A DNA stretch of 64,000 nt from Szabonella alba (GTDB lineage: Bacteria > Pseudomonadota > Alphaproteobacteria > Rhodobacterales > Rhodobacteraceae): the NCBI RefSeq assembly GCF_016765775.1, contig NZ_JAESVN010000011.1:1-64000 (forward strand), read 5' to 3'. The notes under the pieces are model-generated. The model was not told the origin of the DNA. It did no database searches and saw only the letters and a program-made list of their open reading frames with translations. Shown here piece by piece: positions 44,101-51,719 of the stretch; positions within the stretch are counted from its first letter, which is position 1; each line of letters opens with the position of its first letter. Position numbers and translations under genes: made by a program.

Positions 44101-47100
44101 GTTCCACCCCGTCAAGGATCAGCGTGCCCGAGGCGGGCAGCGTGTCGATCAGCACAGCGGCCAGATGATTGGCGCCGCCATCCACCGGATCGGAGAAGCC
44201 GAAGACACCGGTTGCAAAGACATAATCGGTGTCCTCACTGCCGGTTGCGGTTTCCGGCGTGGCGACCGGGGCATCATTGCTGCCTTCGATATGGATGATG
44301 GTCTGCCCGCCAAGGCCGGTATTGCCATCCGAGTCCACGCCATTGACCGTAACGATCCGGTCGGTTGCGGTCGGGTTGTCTGCGGTGTTGGTGTATTGCA
44401 CCCCGCGCATCGCGATCTGGAAGCGGGTTGCGGTCTGCCCGGCGGCGGCGCTGAAGGTGATTTCGGTCGCGCCGGTCAGATTGCCGTTCCCGTCAAGCAC
44501 CCCGTCGCTTTCGCCGATCAGGATGCCATGCGAGGCCAGCAGCGTCAGGACCGGAGCCGAGATCGACAGATATTCGACCGGCGCCCCCTCGGTATTGTCC
44601 AGCGGGTTGGTCAGGGTCACGGTCACGCTGGAAATCGTGCCGTCTTGATCAAGGATCTGCGCGTCGGAGGTCGCGATATAGACCGGGGGGGCCTCTTCGA
44701 CATGGGTGACCTCATGCGACAGGCCCGTGCCCGAGGGGCCGTTCATGTCGAACCACGGCGCCCATGCAACCTGCACCGGCACGCTGTCGGTTTCGATCAC
44801 ATTGCCGCCGGTATCCTCGACCTCGAACGCGACGGTGCGGGTTCCGACCACGGCATTGGGGTTGGAGTTGGTATAGATGATCCCGCGCAGGATCGTTTCA
44901 TAGACCGCCGGCATGGCGTCGCCGGTCAGGGTCACGACCGAACCGGTATCACCATTGACGATGTCGACCGCCACCCCCGCCAGTGTCGCAGCATCCAGCG
45001 CCTCAGAGGACAGCGACAGGGATTCGTAAACATTGCCAAAGGCATTGTCGCGCACGCCCTGTTCCATCGTCACCGTGGCCTTGCCGACCATGGCCGCGCC
45101 GTCATCCGAAAGCGCAAGCTCGGAGGCAATGGCCACAGCTTCACCACGGGCAAGGAACTGCGCACCTTCCCCGGCCTCGAACAGGATCGGGTCATCCGCA
45201 CCCGTCAGGTTGAGCGTCAAGTTCTGCGTCAGCGCACCGCCGGTGCCGTCCTCTACGATCAGACCGAAGGTGACCGAGGCCATAGTCCCGTTGCCCAGGG
45301 CGTTGATCGAGGCGTCATTCGGCTCAAAGCTCCACGCACCGGTGCTGCGGTTCAGCGTCAGCGTGCCATAGGGCGAGTTCACCGTATCGGTGCCGTCCCC
45401 GGCATCCGTGCCGCCATCCAGCGCATAGCTGTAGCTGCGGCCGGTATTCAGCGTGTCCGTCACACCGGACACGGTGCCGGATTGCGCGGTGAAGTCATCC
45501 ACCGCAGTCGTATCGGCATAGCTGAAGGACGCGGTGGGGCTGATCAGTTGTTCATAGACCGCCTGCGCAGTGACCGCATTGGCCGAGAAGGCGGCGCTGT
45601 CGGTCCATGTGGAGGTATCCAGCATGACCGCATTGATGCCGGTCGAGAACCCTGCCGACCAGGTGCTGTCGACGGCATGGACCGAGAGGCTTACCGAACT
45701 GGTGAAACCGGGCGCAGGTTCAAAGCGCAGCATGGCCGCAGCGTCCAGCACAAGCGCCGAACCGGCCGAGACCGCTGGCAGCGTTGACCAGCTGTCACCG
45801 CCATCAGCCGAGTAGAACCATGTGCCGTCTTCCGGGTCATTCGAAACGCCGGCAATCGCGATGCCGCCCAGCGTATCGAAGGGGGCGAACTGCGAATCCG
45901 GGTCGCTGAAGGCGGCGGTGGCGAAATCGGACACCGTGCTTTCGATGGCACCGCCCGGCAGCGCGCTGCCCATCGACAGCCCTGCGGTGAATTCGGGCGC
46001 GTCATTGGTCTCGGTGATCGCAATCGTGTTGCTGCCGCTATAGCTGGTTGTGGCCCCCGCGGGTGTTCCCGGCGTCGCGGTATAGGTGATGGTGACGGCG
46101 GTATCGTCAAAATCATCAGCGGTGCTGGAGAAGGTCGCCAGTTTCGCCAGATCGTTGACGTTGAATTCCTGCACCGGCGCGGGCGGGTTTGCCTGCGTCA
46201 CGGTCACTTCGTCGACCATCAGCGAGGCGCCAACCAGCGTGCCCCCGGTCAGGTCATAGGAACCGGTAATGAAGACAAACCTGTATTCACCTTCCTGACC
46301 CGCACCCACGGAACGCGATACGGTCGCCCAGGCGGTTTCCTGGTTTGCCTGCGTGCCGGTCTGGTCAAGGATGGTGATCGTTTCGCCAGTCTGCACATTC
46401 AGAAGATAACCATAGGCATCGAAGGCATCTCCCCCCGACAAAGCCTTCCACGCGAAGGACACGGAGTCGCCCTGCTGCAGAACGACAGTGCCTTCGGAGT
46501 AGACATAAGGCCCGCGGATCACGCCATAGCCTTCGCCGATCCACTGGTTATTGCCTGTTCCCAGCCGCAGGGCGAGATCGCCGACATAACCGGCGTCATA
46601 GTCGGACAGGATGACCGAGAACTGGCTTGGATCAACCCCGGTAGACACATCGCCGTTGGAATTGCTGCCGGGATAGGTCGTATCCACCGGTGTGGTCCAA
46701 CCTGCAATCTCGCTGCTGCCCATGACGATCTGGGTCATTCCGACGACCCAGCCTTCGATATCGGTTGAACCGGGCGTCCCGGCATCAATCGTACCATTCG
46801 TGAAGCCGACGCTGAAATTCACCAGCAGGTCCGCGCCGTTCTGACCGTTCTTGACGGCATCGACACCGCCGATCACTTCGGCACCGCTGCCGGTCCCGCG
46901 ATAGATGCCCGCGCCGACGACGCTGATCGCGCCCAGCGTGAAATCAGGTGATCCCGACTGCATGAAGCCCAGGGTTTCACCCGCAGCGCCACTGCCTTCG
47001 ATCAGCAGCGAACCGCCGGAATAGTCGTCACCCACCCCGGTGGGCGCAAGGGCCAGCGTCGGGTCGATCTGCACTGCTGCAGCATTTTCCGTATAGGGCG

Positions 47101-47602
47101 TGGTCAGCAGCGTCGCGTTGAACGCATCAAAGCTCAGCGGTGCGGCCTCGATCGGTCCGGTGGAATGTTCCAGATCCCAGTCGCCGCCCAGACCCGTCAG
47201 ATCGGTCGAGGCCGCCACATCGGCGCCGGTTGCGGCGGCAAACGCATCAACGAAGCTGCGGCCCGTTTCGCCGGCGGCCAGATCGCATCCATAGATCAGA
47301 AGATCGGCATTTGCGGACAGGGCCGAACGGATGGCGTCCATTTCGACAGGACGCGCCGCGATCATCTCTTCGGTCAGGGCCAGATCGCCCAACACCAGCA
47401 TTCCGGGCGCGCCATGCGACAGGATGTGGACCGCCTCAACCCCGGTTTCATTTGCAAGCGTATCAGCAATGAAGCTCAGCCCATCCCCGTCGGCCGGGAT
47501 CGTGTGGACAATAAGATCGGACCCCAATTGCGCAATGATCTCATCAAAATTGGGCAGGGCTGCATCGACAAAGACAATTCCGGTCGCAAGTGGGTTAGCC
47601 AT
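38159..47602 (-). CDS. Giant DUF4347 / cadherin-like / C-type lectin / RTX surface protein
   Basis: 3,147 residues. Residues 8-165 form a DUF4347 domain (IVFVDAALPNFDEIIAQLG, VEAVHILSHGAPGMLVLGD, LLIYGCDLAAGETGRSFVDAFAAATGADVAAS), typical of the N-terminus of giant secreted proteins. Many cadherin-like/VCBS-type repeats follow, with Asp-rich Ca2+ motifs. A C-type lectin-like domain lies at about 1505-1635 (GHYYEFVSAPGITWQDAMADAEERS, WIGASDEGDEGAWMWMTG, WSYAEPNDLNGEDYAHY). More repeats lead to RTX nonapeptides at about 2645-3070 in three near-identical modules, then a short hydrophobic-ended tail (LEDRIDIFGDTLL) fit for type I export. The likely role is adhesion or biofilm formation. The start has GGAG 7 bases upstream. 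Confidence 0.9.
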   Translation of the reverse strand: MANPLATGIVFVDAALPNFDEIIAQLGSDLIVHTIPADGDGLSFIADTLANETGVEAVHILSHGAPGMLVLGDLALTEEMIAARPVEMDAIRSALSANADLLIYGCDLAAGETGRSFVDAFAAATGADVAASTDLTGLGGDWDLEHSTGPIEAAPLSFDAFNATLLTTPYTENAAAVQIDPTLALAPTGVGDDYSGGSLLIEGSGAAGETLGFMQSGSPDFTLGAISVVGAGIYRGTGSGAEVIGGVDAVKNGQNGADLLVNFSVGFTNGTIDAGTPGSTDIEGWVVGMTQIVMGSSEIAGWTTPVDTTYPGSNSNGDVSTGVDPSQFSVILSDYDAGYVGDLALRLGTGNNQWIGEGYGVIRGPYVYSEGTVVLQQGDSVSFAWKALSGGDAFDAYGYLLNVQTGETITILDQTGTQANQETAWATVSRSVGAGQEGEYRFVFITGSYDLTGGTLVGASLMVDEVTVTQANPPAPVQEFNVNDLAKLATFSSTADDFDDTAVTITYTATPGTPAGATTSYSGSNTIAITETNDAPEFTAGLSMGSALPGGAIESTVSDFATAAFSDPDSQFAPFDTLGGIAIAGVSNDPEDGTWFYSADGGDSWSTLPAVSAGSALVLDAAAMLRFEPAPGFTSSVSLSVHAVDSTWSAGFSTGINAVMLDTSTWTDSAAFSANAVTAQAVYEQLISPTASFSYADTTAVDDFTAQSGTVSGVTDTLNTGRSYSYALDGGTDAGDGTDTVNSPYGTLTLNRSTGAWSFEPNDASINALGNGTMASVTFGLIVEDGTGGALTQNLTLNLTGADDPILFEAGEGAQFLARGEAVAIASELALSDDGAAMVGKATVTMEQGVRDNAFGNVYESLSLSSEALDAATLAGVAVDIVNGDTGSVVTLTGDAMPAVYETILRGIIYTNSNPNAVVGTRTVAFEVEDTGGNVIETDSVPVQVAWAPWFDMNGPSGTGLSHEVTHVEEAPPVYIATSDAQILDQDGTISSVTVTLTNPLDNTEGAPVEYLSISAPVLTLLASHGILIGESDGVLDGNGNLTGATEITFSAAAGQTATRFQIAMRGVQYTNTADNPTATDRIVTVNGVDSDGNTGLGGQTIIHIEGSNDAPVATPETATGSEDTDYVFATGVFGFSDPVDGGANHLAAVLIDTLPASGTLILDGVELTGPTEVSAADIAEGLLVYRPAADQFGLGVAAFNYRLRDDSGAANDLSEAATLTIDLAPENDAPVLSVIEGGALNPIDEDVSLALNTGSTVAEILSASGLTISDVDLEPGTEAQAIAVTALDSTNGSWQFKIADGQWSAVDIGAVNAGNALLLDAGDALRFLPSLDWNGTVEQAVTFRAWDKTAGNAGDYVDLAANAGGTGSVSLESGTADITVEGVDDAPFISGRASVTLNEDGTATINGFTIGDGDGDALSVRITMPDPAAGTLDLETTTGITGTTSGTVLEFSGSIADLQTALNSLRYTAATDYNGSFDLQLEVSDDEGATWQPYSVSQTGQFFWAGNGHYYEFVSAPGITWQDAMADAEERSLFGLEGYLATVTSAEENAFIAPLLGGQGWIGASDEGDEGAWMWMTGPEAGTYFWQGLSDGGPVNGEYSNWSYAEPNDLNGEDYAHYLIDGTWNDFPLSNGSIQGYVVEYGGMPGDAPVAQAAPLTITVNAVNDAPVLAANDVTLQMSEDDQGNSGHLVSDLLGAAVSDVDSGTHSAQNGTLQGIAVYATEPGNGAIEYSLDGGETWDTVLLTEGEVLLLRSSDLIRHEPDGQNGGTASFGYYAWDQSTGMTGHVVAGIAGDQNAANRGGDSAYSTDAATVSFDVADADDAPTLTASSDAEYYARGPAVAVFGPGDVVLSDVDGGATLTGATVTLDPVTAVDNLFGNWEALSFEGGPVLTTSSGAVLTVAGNGTALTLSGSGTLEDYAEALEALRYANGNPNMTVGARSVILTITDDTGLTSAPVTATVDAEWATVVDLNGAGAGRDHAVSYTEGAAGVAIAAADAELIDQDGVTLTITATLLDAVNGEDETLFIAPSTATQLHNLYGITIDGSGTAAITLTAINGLDPTFFQAALRSIQYANASTNPTDAARHVLVETVDMAGHPGISATTTINVTPVNATPVVGEIENLVAVTELADASAQMVELNGSVTLSDGDLGETVELVATGPASVLWSGGAELPEGVDVAALIDPAALTLGSVVADGTAQTLGWTYAATANLDWLADGETLTLVFNLAGDDGHGVSEGQPLEITFIGTNDAPTDITLSATEIDENRPDGAARIVATIDVLDADISDHAHTIGIAAGGDGFFFELVNGNELKFRDGVTLDAEGKSSYTVNLTATDALGQSVTTQHVITLGDVNEFVLTTPVFDVTPIIPGMRANLIPVDTADGSFVGVRAISTDADATDEVVLYELVADLAGSPYAGGNFQIDATGPGAGRIYLAEGADLVPGTAYDLFVRATSTDGSSQISSIRMQASPGLVTLGDKTINAAEADAAPFVIAGLSAGATVIVTFSDGMDSVSVTVTADGAHSADLTGLADGPVTVSYEATSATGTHSGSIAAGEITLDTDAPAGVLNVTFEGPAFPGGPVIGTVTGVDEGAGWEYSRDGGESWMTGDGNSLILSQDSQGEVLLRQFDQSGNHGAEITRLMSGSMLDDSMTGSSGADSIYGWDGADMIAGGDGADMLVGGAGNDTIAGGAGADMMLGGDGTDTLDYSADTTGVAVRLWNLTAMGGDAEGDVYSGFENVTGGSGNDTLNGDNGANILTGGEGHDFLFAVNGNDLVYGGAGNDTLYGGIGDDLLNGGTGNDRLYGDAGNDTLIGGAGADTMHGGDGIDTLDYSADTTGVAVRLWNLTAMGGDAEGDVYTGIENLIGGSGNDTLNGDNGANVLTGGEGNDFLFAVNGNDLAYGGAGNDTLYGGVGDDTLDGGTGHDRLYGDAGADLLIGGAGNDTVAGGAGADTMHGGDGIDTLDYSADTTGVAVRLWNLTALGGDAAGDVYTGFENLIGGSGNDTLNGDNGANVLTGGNGNDFLFAVGGNDLVYGGAGNDTLYGGAGDDTIEGGSGNDRLYGDAGADSFIFKSGHGQDTILDFSVANDRLQLSAALVEGLTTGLDVLAEHASITSAGVTLDFGGGNSILLHGVNSLTGLEDRIDIFGDTLL
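38440..39540 (-). repeat. Three long DNA-level tandem repeats encoding RTX modules
   Basis: The same block recurs, marked by CCCCGTTATCGCCGTTCAGC starting at 38581, 38980 and 39352, so units are about 399 and 372 bases (133 and 124 residues). Each encodes a beta-roll stretch, then LDYSADTTGVAVRLWNLTA, then NDTLNGDNGAN. The high DNA identity suggests recent duplication and possible copy-number variation. Confidence 0.8.
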
Positions 47603-48036
47603 TTGGATTCTCCAAAACTCGGTTGCCCCGCCCAGATCAGGAAAAACTGGGGCAGGTTTGTGTCGGCAACCAAGGCGGCAATCAGGCGGTCACGTTTTCC
47701 GTGCAAAAACCTTGTGGATTTTGGATTGCAGGTCTTTTGACGACCAGCCCGGCCTTGACGGAATGCGTCAGCCGATACGTTTGGGGCAGCACGGGGCGCG
47801 CTTTTCCCCTGTGGCCCGGACCAGAGGGCCCGCCGCCCCTTTGGGATGCGGCCCCCCGGGATAAACGGCAGCAGAAGACCACAGCACCCCAAGACGCGGC
47901 AGCACCGCGATCACAAGGTCGGCATCATTCCGCGACCTGTCCAGATAGCCAACTTGACTTGCTTCAACAGGTAACGCGTATTCTTCTCAACATTTCCGGG
48001 ACTGGAACTGCCGTGCGGAAGAGTGAGGCAAGTCAA
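47603..48036. other. Divergent intergenic region with a structured leader of the giant gene
   Basis: 434 bases between the giant gene (minus) and the CheY-like gene (plus), with no gene seen. Next to the giant gene a nested inverted repeat lies at 47621-47671: outer arms GGTTGCC/GGCAACC and inner CCCAG/CTGGG. It lies just upstream of the Shine-Dalgarno site of that gene, so it could form a leader hairpin in its mRNA. Confidence 0.5.
47954..47984 (+). promoter_or_regulatory. Possible promoter of the CheY-like gene
   Basis: TTGACT at 47954-47959 is followed by CGTATT (17-base spacer) or TATTCT (19-base spacer). It is about 55-80 bases before the ATG at 48037. The -35 is good and the -10 choice is uncertain. 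Confidence 0.3.
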
Positions 48037-48420
48037 ATGAATGGTAAGAGTGTTCTGGTTGTCGATGACGATACCCAGGTGCGCGAGCATGTTTCGGAAC
48101 TGCTCCGGTCCATGGGCTACAATGTCCGGACCGCGTCAAACGCAAGCGATGCGCTGAGCCTGCTGGAGCAAGAGGAACAGCCCGACCTGATGCTGACCGA
48201 CATCATGATGCCCGGCGGCATGAACGGGCGCAATCTGGCGGATGAGGCAGGAATCCGGTTTCCGGATCTGCCGGTGATCTTCATGTCGGGCTATGCCGAC
48301 TCGTCCCTTCTTGTGGATGGAACGATCCGTCAGAATGAGAACTTTCTGGCCAAACCGTTCCGGCGGCGGCAATTGTCGGACATTGTCGAACTTGCGCTGT
48401 CACGACCCCTTCGGCATTGA
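48037..48420 (+). CDS. Single-domain CheY-like response regulator
   Basis: 127 residues, receiver domain only. The acidic pocket is D10-D12, the phosphoacceptor is D55 (LMLTDIMMPGGMNG), the switch residue is Ser in IFMSGYADSS, and the lysine is in FLAKPFRRRQL. The MMPGGMNG phrase and the 'GYA' after the switch residue resemble receivers of FixJ/CheY-like hybrid-kinase families. No output domain and no neighbouring kinase are present. It acts presumably as a phosphate shuttle or through protein contacts. It is divergent from the giant RTX gene. Confidence 0.9.
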   Translation: MNGKSVLVVDDDTQVREHVSELLRSMGYNVRTASNASDALSLLEQEEQPDLMLTDIMMPGGMNGRNLADEAGIRFPDLPVIFMSGYADSSLLVDGTIRQNENFLAKPFRRRQLSDIVELALSRPLRH

Positions 48421-48695
48421 AGATCCGGCTCAGTGGTTCATTTTACAACCATAGCGTGTATTTTGATCGAATTAATACCGTTTAAAAATATGTAACCCGG
48501 TGCTTTTCCCCGAGCATGCGGAATATCCGTCAGGAATGACGCAGCACGGCGGATTCAGGTTTCACCCGGAATTGGATGGGATCCGGCACAACCCTGCAAT
48601 CTCGGCAAGGGCTCACCTGATCCGGATGCCCTCCTGACAAAGCAGCGGACCGGCGCGGCAGTCGGAATTGGAGGGTCAGGCGCTGCGCGACCGGA
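48421..48695. other. Convergent intergenic region with an AT-rich patch
   Basis: Between the CheY-like gene and the ROK repressor gene. Bases 48430-48500 are clearly AT-rich in a GC-rich setting, with no gene or repeat recognised. Confidence 0.35.
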
Positions 48696-49871
48696 TCAGG
48701 CCGCAAGGATCGCGACCAGCGCCGCGCGGAAGGGCGCGCGCAACGCGCCCTGCATCTCCAGTAGGGCCGCATTCTGTTGCCCCTGCACAACCACTGGCCG
48801 GTCCATCGACCGCAGGATCGGCGCGGCGGTAAGGCTTTCCGAGAACCGCGCGAAAATCGCCTTGTTGCGCAGGAAAGGGCCGGTCAGGATGATCCGCTCG
48901 GGAAACAGCAGGCGGCACAGGTTGGTGGTGATCCGCACCGTCTGGCGCAGCGCCTCACGCAGGGCTGCGCTGTCCAGCAGGGCAAGCCCCTCGACCATCG
49001 GGCCCATCGCCTCTTCATCCAGCGGCAGATCGGGGAAGTGCTGCTTCAGCCCCGGATGCAGCGCCCAGAGGGCCGCGACCGTTTCCAGACAATCCTCGTT
49101 GCCACAGGTGCAGCGCCGCCCGGCATTGTTGTCCAGCCGCCAATGCCCGATCTCGCAGAACCGCCCCTTGCCCTGATTGACAATCCCGTCCGGCGTGGCA
49201 AAGGCACCACCGATGCCATAGCCCCAATGCAGCAGCAGCACATTCGACGGGGCCTGCAGGTCCGCCTCGGCCGCGATTCGGCCCGCAAGTTCGGCATCCA
49301 GATTGCGCAGCAAGACCGGATCAGGCCCGAAGCCCGCCAACACGTCGCGCAGGTCCAGATCGGCAAGTTCGGGCCAGCGCGAGGTGAAACACCACAGCCG
49401 GTGCTCGACATCCAGAAGGCCCGACAGCGAACAGACCGTCGCCACATGCTGCGCCCCTTCGGGCAGCGCCGCCAGCGCCCTGCCTGCCAGATCGCGCAGC
49501 ACCGCCGCCATGACTGCATTATCCGCCCCGCGCGGCGGCGAGGCCGAGGCGACCGCCAGTACAATGCCGCTGCGTGTCACAGCCCGGGCAAAGACCGTGC
49601 TGGAAACGATATGGATATAAAGCGCCACCATGCGGTGGGGGTTCTCGGTCAGAAACCCGGTGGGCCGCCCGCGCCCCTGCCCCTTCACCGCGCTGTCGCG
49701 GATCAGGTCGCGGGCGACGAGTTCCCCCACCAGCAGCGAAACCGAGGTCGGCCTTGCCGATAAAAGCTGCGCAACCTCGGTCCTTGTGCTGGCCCGACCT
49801 GCGGCCACCACATCAAACACGTCCAGCAGGTCCCTGACATCGGTTTCCATCGGAGCCGAGGATAGGATCAT
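48696..49871 (-). CDS. ROK family transcriptional repressor (NagC/XylR-like)
   Basis: 391 residues. The N-terminal winged HTH (about 10-75) reads DLLDVFDVVAAGRASTRTEVAQLLSARPTSVSLLVGELVARDLI. The ROK domain follows, with the zinc-site motif CTCGNEDCLE and a GLxxPERIILTGPF-like segment. The ATP-binding DxGGTK motif of ROK kinases is replaced by ALYIHIVSSTVFARAV, so it should sense sugar but not phosphorylate it. Its ATG overlaps the TGA of the TRAP large subunit (ATGA), placing it last in the TRAP operon. It is the likely repressor of both the TRAP and the nagBA transcripts through the dyad at 52748-52780. Confidence 0.85.
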   Translation of the reverse strand: MILSSAPMETDVRDLLDVFDVVAAGRASTRTEVAQLLSARPTSVSLLVGELVARDLIRDSAVKGQGRGRPTGFLTENPHRMVALYIHIVSSTVFARAVTRSGIVLAVASASPPRGADNAVMAAVLRDLAGRALAALPEGAQHVATVCSLSGLLDVEHRLWCFTSRWPELADLDLRDVLAGFGPDPVLLRNLDAELAGRIAAEADLQAPSNVLLLHWGYGIGGAFATPDGIVNQGKGRFCEIGHWRLDNNAGRRCTCGNEDCLETVAALWALHPGLKQHFPDLPLDEEAMGPMVEGLALLDSAALREALRQTVRITTNLCRLLFPERIILTGPFLRNKAIFARFSESLTAAPILRSMDRPVVVQGQQNAALLEMQGALRAPFRAALVAILAA

Positions 49872-51160
49872 TTCATCAGGCTGGGCAATGTCATCGACAG
49901 GGCAGGCACATAGGTCACCAGCATCAGCACCACGAACATCGCGATATAGAAGGGGATCAGCGCGGGCGTCGTGCGCTCCAATGAAATACGCCCGATACTC
50001 GCGCCGACCAGCAGCGATGTGCCCACCGGCGGCGTGCAAAGCCCGATCCCGAGGTTCAGGATCATGATGATGCCGAAATGGACCGGATCGACGCCGATAC
50101 TGGTCGCGATCGGCAGAAGGATCGGCGTCAGCAGCAGGATCAGCACGCCCATATCCATCACCATGCCCAATACCAGCAGCAGGACATTGATCGCCAGCAG
50201 GATGATGATCGGGTTGTCCGACAGGCCCAGAATGGTTTGCGCCAGCAAGGACGGCACCTGCAGATAGGACAAAAGGAACCCGAAGGCGGACGATGTCATG
50301 ATGATCGCGGTCACCATCGCCAGCGTGGTCAGGGTCGAGGCAAGGATGCGCCCCATCGCCCGGCGGTTCAGCGTGCGGTAGTAAAGCCCCGTGACCAGCA
50401 GCGCATAGATCACCGCGACGGCGGCACTTTCGGTTGCGGTAAAGATGCCCGCGACGATACCGCCGATGATGATGACCACGGTAAACAGCCCGATCAGCGC
50501 ATCAGCGACGATACCCATCCCCTGCCGGAAGCCGTAGACCCCACCTTGCGGATGGTTGTGTTTGCGCGCCATCACCCAGCAGATCACCATCAGCGATCCG
50601 CCCAGCAGCAGCCCCGGCACATAGCCTGCCAGAAACAGCGTTGAAATCGGAAGCCCCCCCGCCGCCAGCGCGTAGAAGATCATGTTCTGGCTGGGCGGGA
50701 TCAGCACGCCCTGCACTGAAGACGTGACCGTCACCGCGACGGAAAACTGCGGGGTATATCCCTTGCGCACCATGGCCGGGATCAGGAAGGACCCGACCGA
50801 GGCCACATCGGCGATCGACGACCCTGAAATGCCGCCGAACAGGGTGGAGGCCACGACATTGCCCTGCGCCAGCCCGCCCCGCATCCGCCCGACCAGCACA
50901 TCCGCCAGCCGCACCAGCCGGTCCGAGATTCCGCCTTCGGTCATGATATTGCCGACAAGGATGAAGAAGGGCACCGCCAGAAAGGTGAAAGAGTTCAGCC
51001 CGTTGATCATGCGCTGCGCCACCAGCAGCAAGGGCAGGCCCAGATAGGCCGCCGTGATCAGTGCAGCAAGCCCAAGCGCAAAGGCCAACGGCACCCGCAG
51101 CGCCATGAAGCCGAAAAATCCCCCGATCAGCAGGGCGATGCCGCCATAATCAACCGGCAT
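49868..51160 (-). CDS. TRAP transporter large permease subunit (DctM family)
   Basis: 430 residues with about 12-13 hydrophobic segments (GGIALLIGGFFGFMALRVPLAFALGLAALITAAYLG at the start; VLLLVLGMVMDMGVLILLLTPILLP; LNLGIGLCTPPVGTSLLVGASIG near the end). The LNxGIGxCTPPVGTxLxVG motif is diagnostic for DctM/SiaM. It carries the ion-driven transport path of a tripartite importer. It overlaps the small subunit gene by 11 bases and is followed by the ROK repressor with an ATGA overlap. Confidence 0.95.
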   Translation of the reverse strand: MPVDYGGIALLIGGFFGFMALRVPLAFALGLAALITAAYLGLPLLLVAQRMINGLNSFTFLAVPFFILVGNIMTEGGISDRLVRLADVLVGRMRGGLAQGNVVASTLFGGISGSSIADVASVGSFLIPAMVRKGYTPQFSVAVTVTSSVQGVLIPPSQNMIFYALAAGGLPISTLFLAGYVPGLLLGGSLMVICWVMARKHNHPQGGVYGFRQGMGIVADALIGLFTVVIIIGGIVAGIFTATESAAVAVIYALLVTGLYYRTLNRRAMGRILASTLTTLAMVTAIIMTSSAFGFLLSYLQVPSLLAQTILGLSDNPIIILLAINVLLLVLGMVMDMGVLILLLTPILLPIATSIGVDPVHFGIIMILNLGIGLCTPPVGTSLLVGASIGRISLERTTPALIPFYIAMFVVLMLVTYVPALSMTLPSLMK

Positions 51161-51698
51161 TGCCTGTTCCTTTATTCGTCAGGTCGGCCACATTGTCGGC
51201 AAGGGTTTCCTGCGCCCCGGTCGGCACCTGCCGCAACAGCAGATTGGCCAGTGCGTTGACGACGCCCAGACCACCCCCCACAAGTGCGGGAATATAAAGC
51301 CAGCTTTTCGGCAGGCCCGAGGCGGGCATCAACTGCCGGCCCGCAAGAGCAATCAGATCCTGCCCGAACCACATCACGACCGCCATGAAGACCAGCATTC
51401 CCAGTTGCGCGCCGTAATCCAGCGCCCGCGCGATCGGCAGGGGCAGCCGGTCGCGCAGAAAGGTGATCGCCAGATGTTCATTGCGCCGGATGCCGACTGC
51501 CACCGCGATCAACCCGAACCAGATCAGCAGCAACAGCGCGATCTCCTCGGACCAGCTTGTGGGCCGGTTGAGCATGTAGCGCAGGAAGACCTGCATCGCC
51601 GTCACGCCGGTAATGGCGATCAGCAGCCCATAGCAGGCAACCGCCGCCGCCGAATTGACCGCATCAACCAGCCTTGATGCCCGCGCCCGCAGGTTCAT
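51150..51698 (-). CDS. TRAP transporter small permease subunit (DctQ family)
   Basis: 182 residues with four membrane segments. Landmarks of DctQ are visible: ITGVTAMQVFLRYMLNRPTSWSEEIALLLLIWFGLIAVAVGIRRNEHLAITFLRDRLP and LGMLVFMAVVMWFGQDLI. It partners the large subunit encoded downstream and supports its assembly. Its stop lies inside the large-subunit start region. Confidence 0.92.
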   Translation of the reverse strand: MNLRARASRLVDAVNSAAAVACYGLLIAITGVTAMQVFLRYMLNRPTSWSEEIALLLLIWFGLIAVAVGIRRNEHLAITFLRDRLPLPIARALDYGAQLGMLVFMAVVMWFGQDLIALAGRQLMPASGLPKSWLYIPALVGGGLGVVNALANLLLRQVPTGAQETLADNVADLTNKGTGNAG

Positions 51699-51719
51699 GC
51701 TGTCCGCCCTTTTGCGCGC

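Noticed and set aside
40574-45787. Very long plus-strand frame opposite the giant RTX gene
   Set aside because: It is antisense to a well-supported repeat protein, is rich in Arg/Gly/Asp in the way of a GC-rich shadow frame, and shows no family.
48696-50039. Longer ROK protein starting at 50039
   Set aside because: The added 56 residues lie inside the TRAP permease gene and do not resemble the family; the ATGA overlap at 49871 explains the start.
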